The notes: generated by a model from the sequence alone, not told the origin. 64,000 nt of DNA from Akkermansia massiliensis (GCF_018847375.1 NZ_CP072036.1:2542001-2606000), one strand, 5' to 3'; numbered from the stretch's first letter, positions 34,242-45,371 are shown. Translations and numbers: made by a program.

Positions 34242-36856
34242 GGGGCTGGCGCAGTAAGGGTTTTGCGGTGTTCCTGCTCGGCGGCGCGGGTGCGCATGCG
34301 GATGTCCTGTTCCTGCTGGATCATGCGGATGATTTTCAGCATGAACTCGAACTCGGCGTCGGAAATGGAGGCCTGGTCGCCACCGCCGCTTCCGCCACCG
34401 CCGCCGCCGCGGCTCTTCTTGTAATCGTCTATCAGCTTGGCCCAGTGGCGCAGGGTGGAGGCATACAGGCGGGATTCGTCAATGGAGCGGGCCGTAATCG
34501 CGTTCAGGATGTTGCCGTGCACCAGGTCCAGCTTCTCGCGGAGGGAGAAGGCGTTCATCTGGTTGTACAGGTCGCTGTAAATGCGTTCCCCGGTGCGGGA
34601 CTTGTAATAGCTGAGGTCTTCCAGAATCCAGCCGATGTCCTGCGTGGAGGCGTTTTGAAGGGTGGCGATGGTTTCCATCTCCCGTTTGGTGGAGGGGTCA
34701 AGTTCATCCATGGTCATGCCCACAATGATATTGATCTGGCCGGCAAGCGCGTTCGCGATGGAATCCTCCTTGGCGGCGGCCTGCTTGAGCCGCGCCACGA
34801 AGGTGCTGGCCTCCATGTCCTGCGCGGACTTGGAAAGCTGGTTCATGGCGTCTTTAAGCGCCTGGGTGGCGTCCGAATGGGAGCTCTCCCCGTCGTCCAG
34901 GTCCTTCCGGCTCTCCTGTTCGGAGCGGTTCTCGGAGGCGGAATCCCGGAACTGCTTCTGCGCCTTCTTCATGGGGCCGTTGGGAATGGGCTTGAGCATG
35001 GAGATGCCCTTCATGAACTCCTTCATGCCGGAGGGGTCTATCTGGGGGTTGCGGGAAGCCTCCTTGAACAGGTCCTCCGAGCGGTTGAGCAGGTCGCTCA
35101 ATTCGCGCCTGTTGGTCTGTTCTTCATCCGCCAGGGCGTGCAGGCGTTCCTGGGACTCCGCCTTTTTCAATTCACTGCCTTCCATTCCTTTCAGGCGCTT
35201 CGCCTCGTCCGTCATGGCGTCCATGCGGCGGATCATCCCCTCCAGCTCGCTGGTGATGCGTTCCAGTTCATTGCGGATCATCTGGGCATGCTCTGATTTG
35301 GAAAGGACGAAGATGATCATGGGTTCCGAATAAACGCGTTTTCCCCCGGGCTTGTAATCCTGCGTGAACCCGCGAACGACGACGCGCTGGGGGGACAATT
35401 TCAGCGCCCTGGCCTGGAACAGGTACATCCCTTTCAGGCTGGCCTGGGTGGGATGGCCGTCCGCCAGAACCTTTTCCCCGCGCAGGCCGGGAACGGGCTT
35501 GCCTGCCTTGGCCGGGTCCGGAGCGGCGGCGTTCTCTTCCTCATCGTCGTAAAAAGATTTTTCCCCCTGCCATTCCACCCCCATTTCCCGGAGGCCGAAA
35601 TCGTCCGCCGCCTCCACCTCCAATTCAATGCTGGTGTCTTCCAGCACGTAGCGGTCATTCTCCCCTCCTCTCAGGTAAATGGAAGGCTGCTTGTCCTCAA
35701 TGGGTTCCAGGCGCATACGCACAGGCTGGGAGGCCGCAAGGCCGTCGCTGTCCGTCCAGGTGAGTTCTATTTCCCTGGGGTCTTTTTCCAGGCGGATATC
35801 CGGAATGACAACGCTGCTCCCTTCCACGCGGAGCGGCTTACCCTGCGCGTCCGCCGCGGATGCCAGGTTCTGGGAGGCAGTCACCTTCAACGTCAGCGTG
35901 GAGCCTTCCGGGGCGGAAATGACGCCTGCGCGCATGGCCTCCTGCCCGTCGGGGCGCGCCATATAGGCGGGGTAGGCCACGGTGGCCGTAGCGCCCAGCA
36001 GGGAGGGGCGGGCCTTCGGAATGATTTTCAGCCGCCGCACGACGTCCCCCGCGAAAAACTCCAGCCTGTCCGCCTGCTGCATGGGTGGAATGTGGATTTT
36101 ATACACGCCGTCCGTCAGGGGGGCCTGCTGGCGCACCCTGTTGCGGAAGAAATACTCTGCCGTCTGCGGGCGGGACTTGGTGGCGTTCGCCAGTTTGAGC
36201 TCATACAGGTAGCTTTCCCCCAGGGGAATGACCAGGGAATCCGGCGTAGGGTCCAGCTGGGTGAACGTATAGCGTTCCGGAGGATCGAACGGTTGGAGCC
36301 AGCGTTCCAGGGCGTTCCCCGCCGCTTCCGGGCTCACCAGGCATACGCCTGCCGTGCATAAGGCCAGGATGGCCAGCAGGACGAACAATTTCTTGTGGCT
36401 GGGCCTTGGGATATTCACCGTCAGATCCCGCGCGGACACTTCGCGGGCCACCTGTTCCATGGCGGCCGCTTTCAATTTTTCAGAACTGTACTGGCGCCCG
36501 TACTTTTCGGAATCCAGTTCGATGACGCCCAGGAGCCGGTCCCCCAGCGCCGCATCCGTCCGGGAAATCAGGCGCGCCAATTGGGCCTCCGTGCGCCGCT
36601 GCCACACCCACCGGAAGCTCCACCACGGGATAAACACCGCCAGGCCGGCCATGGCGGTGAAAAAAAGAATCCAGCCCACGGCGGAGGGCGTTTCCCACAA
36701 TCTGTCGGAGAGGTACAGGAGAACGTAGGAAAGGATCACGGCAATGCCTGCAAGGCATACGGCTTCCAGCATCTTAACCGTTCTGAGGCGGCGGCGGAAG
36801 GAGTGAAGCTGCCTGACCAGCTGGGCAGGAAGTTTGACGGTAGTTGAAGGGGGCAT
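34238..36856 (-). CDS. Large DUF4175-like membrane/periplasmic protein
   Basis: An 872-residue protein. Two N-terminal membrane helices (about 30-48, 58-78) and a third near 157-175 precede a long extracytoplasmic part. This starts with Ig-like beta domains (ERYTFTQLDPTPDSLVIPLGESY, ATVAYPAYMARPDG, LEVEAADDFGLREMGVEW) and continues as a coiled coil of about 520-700 (long runs of E, R, L and K). A glycine-rich GGGGGGSGGGD insert lies near 822-833. The order matches the DUF4175 family found with MoxR/vWA/DUF4159 gene sets. It heads the five-gene operon; the 204 bp before it is shared with divergent mutA. Confidence 0.75.
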   Translation of the reverse strand: MPPSTTVKLPAQLVRQLHSFRRRLRTVKMLEAVCLAGIAVILSYVLLYLSDRLWETPSAVGWILFFTAMAGLAVFIPWWSFRWVWQRRTEAQLARLISRTDAALGDRLLGVIELDSEKYGRQYSSEKLKAAAMEQVAREVSARDLTVNIPRPSHKKLFVLLAILALCTAGVCLVSPEAAGNALERWLQPFDPPERYTFTQLDPTPDSLVIPLGESYLYELKLANATKSRPQTAEYFFRNRVRQQAPLTDGVYKIHIPPMQQADRLEFFAGDVVRRLKIIPKARPSLLGATATVAYPAYMARPDGQEAMRAGVISAPEGSTLTLKVTASQNLASAADAQGKPLRVEGSSVVIPDIRLEKDPREIELTWTDSDGLAASQPVRMRLEPIEDKQPSIYLRGGENDRYVLEDTSIELEVEAADDFGLREMGVEWQGEKSFYDDEEENAAAPDPAKAGKPVPGLRGEKVLADGHPTQASLKGMYLFQARALKLSPQRVVVRGFTQDYKPGGKRVYSEPMIIFVLSKSEHAQMIRNELERITSELEGMIRRMDAMTDEAKRLKGMEGSELKKAESQERLHALADEEQTNRRELSDLLNRSEDLFKEASRNPQIDPSGMKEFMKGISMLKPIPNGPMKKAQKQFRDSASENRSEQESRKDLDDGESSHSDATQALKDAMNQLSKSAQDMEASTFVARLKQAAAKEDSIANALAGQINIIVGMTMDELDPSTKREMETIATLQNASTQDIGWILEDLSYYKSRTGERIYSDLYNQMNAFSLREKLDLVHGNILNAITARSIDESRLYASTLRHWAKLIDDYKKSRGGGGGGSGGGDQASISDAEFEFMLKIIRMIQQEQDIRMRTRAAEQEHRKTLTAPAP

Positions 36857-37060
36857 GCTTAATCCCGGTATTTACGCTATTTACATCGTTTTTGCAAGCT
36901 CGCCGCGCGTGATGTGGCAAATTCGCGTTCATTGGGCTTGGAGTGTTTTTCTCGCTGGACTTTATAGTTTGATTTCCTAAAATAACGCTGCGCTTTAAAT
37001 CTGGCCTGGTTTGCGCATGACTAAAAACCAACATATTAGGCCTTACCCATTGACTTCGCC

Positions 37061-39115
37061 ATGCAACAGGGAAACAAAACAACGGCTCCGGAGGTTGACT
37101 TCGGAGAATTCGCACCAGCCACATACGCCGAATGGCGTGAGGCAGCCGTCGCTGCCTTGAAAGGGGCTGACTTTGACAAGAAGCTTTTTACCAAGCTTGT
37201 GGAGGGAATCACTCTGCATCCCATCTATAACAAATGGGATGAACACGCTCCGGTGGCGCCTGCCGGGCAATTCCCGTACCGCCGCGGAACGCGCGCCCTG
37301 GGCTATATGGAAAAGCCCTGCGAAATTGCCCAGAGCATTCCCGCCTCCACTCCGGAAGATTTCAACGGCAAGCTTCTGCACGATCTGGACCGCGGCCTCA
37401 CTGCCGTGAACGTCCAGCTCAACTGCAAGTGCGGCTTGAAGCTGCGCAAGCAGGCCGACTGGGATACCGCTCTCAAGGGTGTGCAGCTTGACAAGCTGCC
37501 CGTGTACATCACGCCCGGCTCCTGCGGCCTGGGCACCTTCTCCATGTTCCTGAACACGTACAAGGCGGCCGGATTCAACACGGCGGACCTCAAGGGCGGC
37601 GTTCTGTACGACCCGGTGGGCAAGGCCGTGATGAAGGGCTCCCTCTGCGGGGGGAAGGGCATCTGCGCCTGCTATGACCAGATGGCGGTGATGACCAAAT
37701 GGGCCGTCGCCAACGCTCCCGCCTTCCAGACCATCGGCGTCAGCGGACTGCCTTATGCGGACTCCGGCGCTTCCTCCTTTGAAGAAGTGGGCGCCATGCT
37801 CTCTACCGCTGTGGCCTACCTGCGCGCCATGGAGGAACGCGGCATCTCCGTGAATGAAGCCGCCGCGCACATGCGCTTTACGGTCTCCATTGGAGCCAAC
37901 CTGTTCCTGGAAATCGCCAAAATCCGCGCCCTGCGCGAACTCTGGGCCATCATCGTGAAGGAATGCGGCGGCAGTGAGGAAGCTGCCAAAATCAAGCTTC
38001 ATGCCCACACCTCCTTCTGGACCCTTTCCAAGGTGGACCCGTGGGTCAACCTTCTGCGCGGCTCCGCCCAGGCCTTCTCCGCCATCATGGGCGGCGTGGA
38101 CAGCATCGACGTGCTGCCCTTTGACGCGGCCGTGCGCATGCCGGACGAATTCTCCCGCCGCATCGCCCGCAACTGCCCGCTGATTCTGCTGGGCGAATGC
38201 AACCTGGACAAGGTAGTGGACCCCGCCGGCGGTTCCTGGTACCTGGAAAACCTGACGGACGAAGCCTCCCGGAAAATCTGGGACGTCTTCCAGGGCATTG
38301 AAAAGGAAGGCGGCATCATCAAGGCCCTCAAGGCCGGCACCATCCAGAAGAAGGTAAACGCCACCGCCGCCAAGCGCTATGAACTGGCGGACCAGCGCCG
38401 CCAGTCCATCGTGGGCGTCAACCAGTACGTCAACCTGGCGGAGAAAAAGCTGGAAACGCCGGAAGGCGCCGCCTGCGCCGCTCCCAAGGGACACGGCTGC
38501 TGCAAAAATGCGGACGTGCAGCTCCCGGAAGTAGAAATGAGCGTGGACTCCGCCTGCAAGGCCGCCAGTGAAGGCTTCTCCACCTGCCTTATCAACAAGG
38601 CTCTCGTGGCCGGCGCCGACTGCAAGTGCGGCGAACCGCTGGAAATGGAAGCCCTGCCGAAGCGCCGCCTGGCGGAACGCTTTGAATCCCTGCTTGCCAA
38701 GGCCGATGCCTGGGTGGAGGAAAAAGGCTCCCGCCCGATGGTATTCTTCGCGAACATGGGCCCGCTGCGCCAGCACAAGGCCCGTGCGGACTTCTCCCGC
38801 GACTTCCTGCGCGCCGGCGGCCTGGACGTGGTTTACCCGTCCGGCTTCCAGACCCCGGAAGACGCGGCCAGGGCGGCTGCGGAAAGCGGCTGCGCCGTGT
38901 GCGTGATCTGCTCCACGGACGACACCTATCCGGAAATCGTTCCCGCCTTCTGCAAGGCGCTCAAGGAAATCAAGCCGGACATGATGGTGGCCCTCGCCGG
39001 TTATCCGGCCGACCATGTGGAAGTGTTCAAGGAAGCCGGCGTGGATATCTTCATCCACGTCAAGGCCAACTGCTACAACACCGTTGAAGCTATCCAGAAC
39101 AAGATCGGCCTCTAA
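37061..39115 (+). CDS. mutA: Methylmalonyl-CoA mutase small subunit
   Basis: The non-catalytic beta subunit of the B12-dependent heterodimer that interconverts succinyl-CoA and methylmalonyl-CoA (propionate formation by the succinate route). The 684-residue protein has the TIM-barrel part (about 60-420, with [14 protein letters not shown]) and a degenerate B12-domain of about 550-684. There [17 protein letters not shown] replaces the DxHxxG motif, as in other MutA subunits. A Cys-rich insert near residues 470-485 (HGCCKN and nearby cysteines) is unusual. No ribosome binding site is evident. Confidence 0.94.
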   Translation: MQQGNKTTAPEVDFGEFAPATYAEWREAAVAALKGADFDKKLFTKLVEGITLHPIYNKWDEHAPVAPAGQFPYRRGTRALGYMEKPCEIAQSIPASTPEDFNGKLLHDLDRGLTAVNVQLNCKCGLKLRKQADWDTALKGVQLDKLPVYITPGSCGLGTFSMFLNTYKAAGFNTADLKGGVLYDPVGKAVMKGSLCGGKGICACYDQMAVMTKWAVANAPAFQTIGVSGLPYADSGASSFEEVGAMLSTAVAYLRAMEERGISVNEAAAHMRFTVSIGANLFLEIAKIRALRELWAIIVKECGGSEEAAKIKLHAHTSFWTLSKVDPWVNLLRGSAQAFSAIMGGVDSIDVLPFDAAVRMPDEFSRRIARNCPLILLGECNLDKVVDPAGGSWYLENLTDEASRKIWDVFQGIEKEGGIIKALKAGTIQKKVNATAAKRYELADQRRQSIVGVNQYVNLAEKKLETPEGAACAAPKGHGCCKNADVQLPEVEMSVDSACKAASEGFSTCLINKALVAGADCKCGEPLEMEALPKRRLAERFESLLAKADAWVEEKGSRPMVFFANMGPLRQHKARADFSRDFLRAGGLDVVYPSGFQTPEDAARAAAESGCAVCVICSTDDTYPEIVPAFCKALKEIKPDMMVALAGYPADHVEVFKEAGVDIFIHVKANCYNTVEAIQNKIGL

Positions 39116-39138
39116 CAACCACCAACCTATTTCATTCA

Positions 39139-41283
39139 ATGAGCAATATTCCTGATTTTGCATCCGCCTCCTATCCTGAAATCAAGGCCGGCGCCCCGGC
39201 CACGGCTTCCGGAACGGAAACCTGGATGACCAATGAACAGATTCCCGTGCCGCCCACCTACTCGGAAAGCGTGTACGACGACTGCCTGCACCTGGACTTT
39301 ACCGCCGGTGTGGCCCCCAACCTCCGCGGACCGTACGCCACCATGTACGTGGCCCGTCCCTGGACGGTGCGACAGTACGCAGGCTTCTCCACGGCGGAGG
39401 AATCCAACGCCTTCTACCGCCGCAACCTGGCGGCCGGCCAGAAGGGCCTCTCCATCGCCTTTGACCTGGCGACGCACCGCGGCTATGACTCCGACCACCC
39501 CCGCGTGGTGGGTGACGTGGGCAAGGCCGGCGTGGCCGTGGACTCCATCCTGGACATGGAAATCCTCTTCAAGGGCATTCCGCTGGACAAGATGTCCGTT
39601 TCCATGACCATGAACGGCGCCGTGCTGCCCGTGCTGGCCTTCTACATCGTGGCCGCCCAGGAACAGGGCTGCACGCTGGACCAGCTCTCCGGCACGATCC
39701 AGAACGACATTCTCAAGGAATACATGGTGCGCAACACCTACATCTATCCGCCTGATCCCTCCATGAAAATCATTGCGGACATCTTTGAGTTCACCTCCAA
39801 GTACATGCCCAAATTCAACTCCATTTCCATCTCCGGCTACCACATGCAGGAAGCCGGCGCCACGGCGGACCTGGAAATGGCGTACACGCTTGCGGACGGC
39901 CTGGAATACGTGCGCACCGGGATCAAGGCCGGCATTGACATTGACGCCTTCGCCCCGCGCCTCTCCTTCTTCTGGGCCCAGGGCAAGAACTACTTCATGG
40001 AAGTGGCCAAAATGCGCGCCGCCCGCGTGCTGTGGGCCAAGCTCATCAAGCAGTTCAACCCCAAGAACCCGAAATCCCTGGCCCTGCGCACGCACTCCCA
40101 GACTTCCGGCTGGTCCCTCACGGAGCAGGACCCGTTCAACAACGTGACCCGCACCTGCATTGAAGCCCTGGCCGCCGCCTGCGGCCACACGCAGTCCCTG
40201 CACACGAACTCCCTGGACGAAGCGATCGCCCTGCCGACGGACTTCTCCGCCCGCATCGCCCGCAACACCCAGCTCCATCTTCAGGATGAAACCACCATCT
40301 GCAAGGTGATCGACCCGTGGGGCGGCTCCTACTACGTGGAATACCTGACCAATGAGCTCATCCGCAAGGGCTGGGCCCACCTTCAGGAAGTGGAAAAACT
40401 CGGCGGCATGGCCAAGGCCATTGAAACCGGGCTGCCCAAGATGCGCATTGAAGAAGCCGCGGCGCGCCGCCAGGCCGCCATTGACTCCGGCAAGGAGCCC
40501 ATCATCGGCGTCAACAAATACCGTCTGGAACAGGAAGCCAAGATGGACATTCTGGAAGTGGACAACACCACCGTCCGGGACGCCCAGATCGCCCGCCTGC
40601 AGAAGCTGCGCGCGGAACGTGACTCCGCCGCGTGCGAAGCCGCGCTGGAAGCCCTGTCCGAATGCGCCCGCACAGGTGAAGGCAACCTCCTTGACCTTGC
40701 CATCAAGGCAGCCAAGGCCCGCGCCTCCCTGGGTGAAATCTCCTCCGCCCTGGAAAAACACTTCGGGCGCCACAAAGCACCAATCAAACTCATTACCGGC
40801 GTGTACGCTCAAACCTATGGTCAAGATCCGCTGGTGGAGGAAGTCCGCAAGATGACGGACGACTTCGCCGAACGCACGGGGCGCCGTCCCCGCATCCTCG
40901 TCGCCAAGATGGGCCAGGACGGCCACGACCGCGGCGCCAAGGTGGTCTCCTCCGCCTATGCCGACCTCGGCTTTGACGTGGACGTAGGCCCGCTCTTCCA
41001 GACGCCGGAAGAAACCGCCAAAATGGCGATTGAAAACGACGTGCACATGATCGGCATGAGCTCCCTGGCCGCCGGCCACAAGGTGTTGCTGCCCGCCCTG
41101 GTGGAGGAACTCGCCAAGCAGGGCCGTCCGGACATCCTGGTCTTCTGCGGCGGCGTCATCCCCGCCCAGGACTATGACTTCCTGAGGGAACACGGCGCTG
41201 TGGCCATCTTTGGCCCCGGCACCAACATCCCGGAAGCCTCCAAGGAAATCATGGAAGCCCTCAACGAACAATACGCCGACTAA
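39139..41283 (+). CDS. mutB: Methylmalonyl-CoA mutase large (catalytic) subunit
   Basis: A 714-residue catalytic subunit, 23 bp after mutA. The barrel shows [18 protein letters not shown] (CoA/substrate part), [33 protein letters not shown] and [20 protein letters not shown]. The C-terminal B12 domain has the lower-axial motif DGHDRG (H596), then GPLFQTPEE and SSLAAGHK. The substrate radical partner Tyr region is intact. A strong terminator follows, so the operon is just mutAB. No epimerase or MeaB gene is present in the window. Confidence 0.97.
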   Translation: MSNIPDFASASYPEIKAGAPATASGTETWMTNEQIPVPPTYSESVYDDCLHLDFTAGVAPNLRGPYATMYVARPWTVRQYAGFSTAEESNAFYRRNLAAGQKGLSIAFDLATHRGYDSDHPRVVGDVGKAGVAVDSILDMEILFKGIPLDKMSVSMTMNGAVLPVLAFYIVAAQEQGCTLDQLSGTIQNDILKEYMVRNTYIYPPDPSMKIIADIFEFTSKYMPKFNSISISGYHMQEAGATADLEMAYTLADGLEYVRTGIKAGIDIDAFAPRLSFFWAQGKNYFMEVAKMRAARVLWAKLIKQFNPKNPKSLALRTHSQTSGWSLTEQDPFNNVTRTCIEALAAACGHTQSLHTNSLDEAIALPTDFSARIARNTQLHLQDETTICKVIDPWGGSYYVEYLTNELIRKGWAHLQEVEKLGGMAKAIETGLPKMRIEEAAARRQAAIDSGKEPIIGVNKYRLEQEAKMDILEVDNTTVRDAQIARLQKLRAERDSAACEAALEALSECARTGEGNLLDLAIKAAKARASLGEISSALEKHFGRHKAPIKLITGVYAQTYGQDPLVEEVRKMTDDFAERTGRRPRILVAKMGQDGHDRGAKVVSSAYADLGFDVDVGPLFQTPEETAKMAIENDVHMIGMSSLAAGHKVLLPALVEELAKQGRPDILVFCGGVIPAQDYDFLREHGAVAIFGPGTNIPEASKEIMEALNEQYAD

Positions 41284-41315
41284 GGCCCTCGTTGGAAAAA
41301 CAGCCTCAATCATCA

Positions 41316-41349
41316 GGGAGCCGGATCATTGGATCCGGCTCCCTTTTTT
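41316..41349 (+). terminator. Terminator after mutB
   Basis: A perfect 12-bp stem (41316-41327 with 41332-41343), loop ATTG, followed by TTTTTT. Confidence 0.95.
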
Positions 41350-41399
41350 GTGAGCTCCCCGGACTCTCTCCATGGGGAGCTTTCATCCGGAATGGCAGT

Positions 41400-41440
41400 G
41401 AATGGACCTGATGGACAGAATGGACTTAATCTTTACTTTG
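41400..41440. other. TGGAC-rich sequence leading into the 9-bp array
   Basis: GAATGGACCTGATGGACAGA and TGGACTT form a run of three TGGAC words. It closely resembles the TGGAC run at 48998-49032 beside the four-helix-bundle gene (GGATGGACTAA, GATGGACGGAGTGGACC). Confidence 0.5.
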
Positions 41441-41571
41441 TCCATGAAGTCCATGAAGTCCATGAAGTCCATGAAGTCCATGAAGTCCATGAAGTCCATG
41501 AAGTCCATGAAGTCCATGAAGTCCATGAAGTCCATGAAGTCCATGAAGTCCATGAAGTCCATGAAGTCCAT
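41441..41571. repeat. Tandem array, 14 perfect copies of a 9-bp unit
   Basis: TCCATGAAG is repeated 14 times without any mismatch (41441-41566), then a partial TCCAT. The 9-bp unit keeps reading frames open (MKS or HEV forward, MDF or GLH reverse), so several spurious open frames cross it. It lies between the mutB terminator and the RlmI-like gene and is too regular to be old; copy number is probably variable. Confidence 0.97.
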
Positions 41572-41671
41572 TTCCGCGGCAATGGAACAGCCCTGCACCC
41601 ACAGGATTCTCCCCCCTTTTCATTGCTTTTGCATTGCCCCCCGCCGTCAAATTCCGTAGTCTCGTCCCGCC

Positions 41672-42565
41672 GTGAGCCGCACCTACCGCCATTGCCTGGA
41701 TTACAAAAAGGGATTGATTCCCACTGATACCGACATCTTCCGCGTGATTGACGGGGAAGGGGACGGGCGCCCGGGCGTATTTGCGGACCAGATGGGAGAC
41801 CGTGTTCTGGTCTCCACGCGGGATTGTCCCATCCCTGCGGATTTGGAGCGCGAACTCCGGGAACTGGATATCCCCGTGTTCCACAAAAGGCTGGAACAGA
41901 ATCAGAAGGAGGCGCCCGTGCAAATAGCCGGACCGGAACTTCCCCTGCAATTTACGGTCACGGAGCAGGGCGTGCGTTTCAAAATAGACATGTCCACCGG
42001 TTATTCCCAGGGAATCTTTCTGGACCAGCGCGACCACCGCCGCCAGGTGAGGGAACGGAGCGCCCCCGGCATGAGAGTGCTGAACACCTTTGCCTACACG
42101 GGGGCCTTTTCCGTTTATGCCGCCCTGGGAGGGGCTCAGACGACCACGCTGGACCTGGCTCAGCCGTGCCTGGACTGGGCCAGGGAAAACTTCAGCCTGA
42201 ACGGCATTGACCCCGCCACCCAGTATTTTTGCAAGGGAGACGTCCGCCGCTGGCTGGAACGGTTCTCCAGGCAGGGCCGCACCTTCCACGGCATTATTCT
42301 GGACCCCCCCACCTTCTCCCGGGATGACCGGGGAAGGGTGTTCCGGGTGGAATCCCACTACGGGGAACTGGTGGCCCAGGCGCGCGAATGCCTGGAACCC
42401 GGCGGCTGGATGCTGTGCACCAGCAACTGCCGCAAGCTGAGCCACGCGGACTTCCGCAGGATGGTGGCGGAGGCTCTTCCCGGCTTCCGGCTGACCCATG
42501 ATCCCATGCCTCCGGACTTCACCGGAGAGGATTATCTGAAAAGATTGTGGATAGATTGGAAATGA
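41672..42565 (+). CDS. Class I SAM methyltransferase, RlmI/RlmK-like (rRNA m5C type)
   Basis: A 297-residue protein starting at GTG. It has the central EEHD-like linker (FRVIDGEGDGRPGVFADQMGD), a GIFLDQRDHRR motif, SAM motif I VLNTFAYTGAFSVYAALGGA, acidic motif II TTLDLAQ and the catalytic ILDPPTFSR. These match the RlmI group (23S rRNA cytosine-C5). The N-terminal PUA domain of E. coli RlmI is missing, so this is the short form and the modified base is inferred only. It begins 101 bp after the 9-bp array. Confidence 0.85.
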   Translation: MSRTYRHCLDYKKGLIPTDTDIFRVIDGEGDGRPGVFADQMGDRVLVSTRDCPIPADLERELRELDIPVFHKRLEQNQKEAPVQIAGPELPLQFTVTEQGVRFKIDMSTGYSQGIFLDQRDHRRQVRERSAPGMRVLNTFAYTGAFSVYAALGGAQTTTLDLAQPCLDWARENFSLNGIDPATQYFCKGDVRRWLERFSRQGRTFHGIILDPPTFSRDDRGRVFRVESHYGELVAQARECLEPGGWMLCTSNCRKLSHADFRRMVAEALPGFRLTHDPMPPDFTGEDYLKRLWIDWK

Positions 42566-42660
42566 ATATTTTATGAAAAATTTTCCTCACCTCCGCTGAC
42601 GCATTTTATCCTTTTGAAAGCCCTCCCGGTCTGGTAGGAAACCGCCCAATTACTTTTTCT

Positions 42661-43749
42661 ATGAAAAAACTAGCCTATGTTGCGGGACTCTTCGCGCTTA
42701 CGTGCGCCCCTCTGCTTGCCGCCCTCTATGAAAACCTGGAGGTGGGAATGGACAAGGACCAGGTGCTGAAAACCCTGAGGCAGAGCAAGCAGCTTGAAGG
42801 GCCGCCCACGGACGCCCTCCTTTCACGCACCGGCCTCAACGGCGTATTTAAGACCAAACAGTCCATCGGCGGCCAGACCTTTTCCCTGAACTTTGACTAT
42901 GACCCCTCCGGCGGCTTGAGGGCCGTTGTCTTCTACTCCCGGAGCAAATGCCGCGGTTCCGAGTATGAAACCAAATTGAAATCCGCCTACAAGGCTCTTC
43001 TGGTGGGCCTGACGGAAAAATTCGGGGAACCGGCGAACATGCCGGAATGGGTGGCCAAGGAATCCCTTCAGGAAGGCCGCATCCAGTACATGCACATGTG
43101 GAGGGTATCCCCCGGCGTCTTCCTGATGTCCGGCCTGGGCAACATGGGAGCCATGGAAGGGTATTTCCCCCTCTTCCGCTTTTCCGGGCCGTCCGGCATG
43201 CCCCCCAAATCCAAAAGGGACCGGGAGGAACTGAAGAGGGAATGGGCCGCCATCCCGGAATTCCCCGGATTGAAGGAGGCGGAACTCCACATCTCCGATG
43301 CCGTGCGCGCCATGGGCACCAAAAAATATGAAGACGCCTTTGAATGCTTCCAGCAGGCGGCGGAACTGGGCAGTCCCCGCGGCTACTGGGGCATGGCGTT
43401 CCTGTCTGAGCTGGGCAAATACGGCGTGAAGCGGGACAAGAAAAAAGCGGATGAAATGAACCGCAAGGCCGCTGCTGCGGGCTATGCCGCCTCCGCCTCC
43501 AAATTTGGCGCCACGTGGCCGGATGCCGCGCGGGCCCTGGGCCTCTCCGCCACGGCAGCCAGGGAACAGCTCCATATGCGCCAGCGGGCGGCTGCGGAAG
43601 GCTATGCCTCGGAACAATACAACATGGGCATCATGTACCACACCGGTTTTGGCATGCCCAAGGACCCTGCCAAGGCCCGGGAATGGTTCCAGAAAGCGGC
43701 GGACCAGGATGACGTGCAGGCCAAAAGCATCCTGAAAAAACTCCAGTAA
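42661..43749 (+). CDS. Secreted Sel1-repeat protein
   Basis: A 362-residue exported protein (signal peptide MKKLAYVAGLFALTCAPLLA). The N-terminal half (25-180) is a globular region of unknown family starting LYENLEVGMDKDQVLKTLRQ, which has a SmpA/OmlA-like VG--K--V feel. The C-terminal half has Sel1-type repeats (YEDAFECFQQAAELGSPRGYWGMAFLSE; AEGYASEQYNMGIMYHTGFGMPKDPAKAREWFQKAADQDD). It probably mediates protein-protein contacts in the periplasm. It ends 24 bp before pgi. Confidence 0.8.
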   Translation: MKKLAYVAGLFALTCAPLLAALYENLEVGMDKDQVLKTLRQSKQLEGPPTDALLSRTGLNGVFKTKQSIGGQTFSLNFDYDPSGGLRAVVFYSRSKCRGSEYETKLKSAYKALLVGLTEKFGEPANMPEWVAKESLQEGRIQYMHMWRVSPGVFLMSGLGNMGAMEGYFPLFRFSGPSGMPPKSKRDREELKREWAAIPEFPGLKEAELHISDAVRAMGTKKYEDAFECFQQAAELGSPRGYWGMAFLSELGKYGVKRDKKKADEMNRKAAAAGYAASASKFGATWPDAARALGLSATAAREQLHMRQRAAAEGYASEQYNMGIMYHTGFGMPKDPAKAREWFQKAADQDDVQAKSILKKLQ

Positions 43750-43773
43750 CTCTTTTTCCAATCCATTACTATC

Positions 43774-45312
43774 ATGAGCCTATACGCACAACAACTCGTT
43801 CGCTACCCTGAACTGGGCATCTCCCTTGACTTTTCCAAACTTCCTCTGGACGACGCCTTCCTGTCCTCCATGCAGGGGCGGATAGACAGGGCATTCGCCG
43901 ACATGAAGGCGCTGGAATCCGGCGCCATTGCCAACCCGGATGAAAAACGCATGGTGGGCCACTACTGGCTGCGCAACTCCGCACTGGCTCCCACGCCGGA
44001 ACTGAAAGCCGCCATTGATGGACCTCTGGCGGACGTCAAGGCCTTTGGCCAGGATGTTCTGGACGGCAAAATCACGCCTCCCCGCGCGGAACAATACTCC
44101 GCCGCCCTCGTCATCGGCATCGGCGGTTCCGCCCTTGGCCCGGAACTGGTGGCGGACGCCATCCCGGCCGCTGGGCTGGACATGTTCTTCCTGGATAACA
44201 CGGACCCGGATGGCATGTACAGAGTGCTGGAATCCCTGCCGCTGGAAGAAACGCTCGTCGTCGTCATCTCCAAATCCGGCGGCACGCCGGAAACCCGCAA
44301 CGGCATGCTGGTGGCCCAGGACTTCTTCAGGAAGAACGGACTGGAATTCGCGCCCCAGGCGGTTGCCGTCACGGGGGTGGGCTCCAAACTGGACAAAACG
44401 GCTGAAGCGGAAGGCTGGCTCAAGCGCTTCCCGATGGAAGACTGGGTGGGCGGCCGCACGTCCGTCATGTCCGTGGTCGGCCTGGTTCCCGCCGTGCTTC
44501 AGGGCGTGGACGTGGATGAACTGCTGGAAGGCGCGCGCCTGATGGATGAAAAGACCCGCCAGGACTGCGTGAAATGCAACGCCGCCATGAAGCTGGCGCT
44601 GGCCTGGTACAAGGCCACCAACGGCAAGGGGGAAAAGGACATGGTGGTTCTCCCCTACAAGGATGCCCTGGTGCTCTTCTCCAAATACCTTCAGCAGCTC
44701 ATTATGGAATCCCTCGGCAAACGGCTGGACCTGGATGGCAACGAAGTCTGCCAGGGCATCTCCGTATACGGCAACAAGGGCTCCACGGACCAACACGCCT
44801 ATGTGCAGCAGCTCCGCGACGGCGTGAACAACTTCTTCGCCACCTTTATCGAAGTGCGGGAATGTTCCGCGGACGCGGTGGAAGTGGAAGCGGGCGCCAC
44901 CTGCGGAGACTTCCTCCAGGGCTTCCTGCGCGGCACCCGCCAGGCGCTGGCGGAATCCGGCCGTTCCTCCATCACCATCTCCATTCCGGAAGTGAACGCC
45001 AAAACGCTCGGCATGCTGGTCGCCCTGTTTGAGCGCGCCGTCTCCTTCTATGCCTCCCTCGTGAATATCAACGCCTACCACCAACCCGGCGTGGAGGCCG
45101 GCAAAAAGGCCGCGGGAACCTTCCTGGCCCTGCTGGGGAAAGTAAGGGCGGCCCTTGGCTCCACCCCGGAAACCGCCGCCCAGGTAGCTGCCCGGCTGGA
45201 TGCGGACCAGGAAGCCGTGTACCACTGCCTGGTGCATATCGCCTCCAGTGATTCCTCCGTCAAGTGGGTCCAGGCGGCCTGCGCGGATGAAGACACCTTC
45301 TGCAAGGCGTAA
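43774..45312 (+). CDS. pgi: Glucose-6-phosphate isomerase
   Basis: A glycolytic interconversion of glucose-6-P and fructose-6-P. The 512-residue protein has the SIS fold with [41 protein letters not shown] and the late [11 protein letters not shown] that carries the conserved Gln-His. Length fits the bacterial class. There is no apparent ribosome binding site. A strong terminator follows. Confidence 0.96.
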   Translation: MSLYAQQLVRYPELGISLDFSKLPLDDAFLSSMQGRIDRAFADMKALESGAIANPDEKRMVGHYWLRNSALAPTPELKAAIDGPLADVKAFGQDVLDGKITPPRAEQYSAALVIGIGGSALGPELVADAIPAAGLDMFFLDNTDPDGMYRVLESLPLEETLVVVISKSGGTPETRNGMLVAQDFFRKNGLEFAPQAVAVTGVGSKLDKTAEAEGWLKRFPMEDWVGGRTSVMSVVGLVPAVLQGVDVDELLEGARLMDEKTRQDCVKCNAAMKLALAWYKATNGKGEKDMVVLPYKDALVLFSKYLQQLIMESLGKRLDLDGNEVCQGISVYGNKGSTDQHAYVQQLRDGVNNFFATFIEVRECSADAVEVEAGATCGDFLQGFLRGTRQALAESGRSSITISIPEVNAKTLGMLVALFERAVSFYASLVNINAYHQPGVEAGKKAAGTFLALLGKVRAALGSTPETAAQVAARLDADQEAVYHCLVHIASSDSSVKWVQAACADEDTFCKA

Positions 45313-45335
45313 AAATAAAAAACATATTCCTTCCG

Positions 45336-45371
45336 GCGGACGCTTATCTGGTTGATAAGCGTCCGCTTTTT
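45336..45371 (+). terminator. Terminator after pgi
   Basis: A perfect 13-bp stem GCGGACGCTTATC/GATAAGCGTCCGC (45336-45348, 45354-45366) followed by TTTTT. Confidence 0.95.

Noticed and set aside
36857..37060. Possible leader or riboswitch between the DUF4175-like gene and mutA
   Set aside because: I looked for a B12 box or stable hairpin and found none that is convincing.
39136..41313. A 725-codon antisense frame opposite mutB (and a similar one opposite mutA)
   Set aside because: Shadow of the mutase genes, low-complexity composition, no start context.
41329..41727. Open frames crossing the 9-bp array (EVH, MKS, MDF and GLH repeats)
   Set aside because: They arise because the unit is a multiple of three without stops in these frames; no coding support.
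41426..42499. A 357-codon antisense frame across the array and the RlmI-like gene
   Set aside because: Shadow of the methyltransferase gene extended through the repeat.
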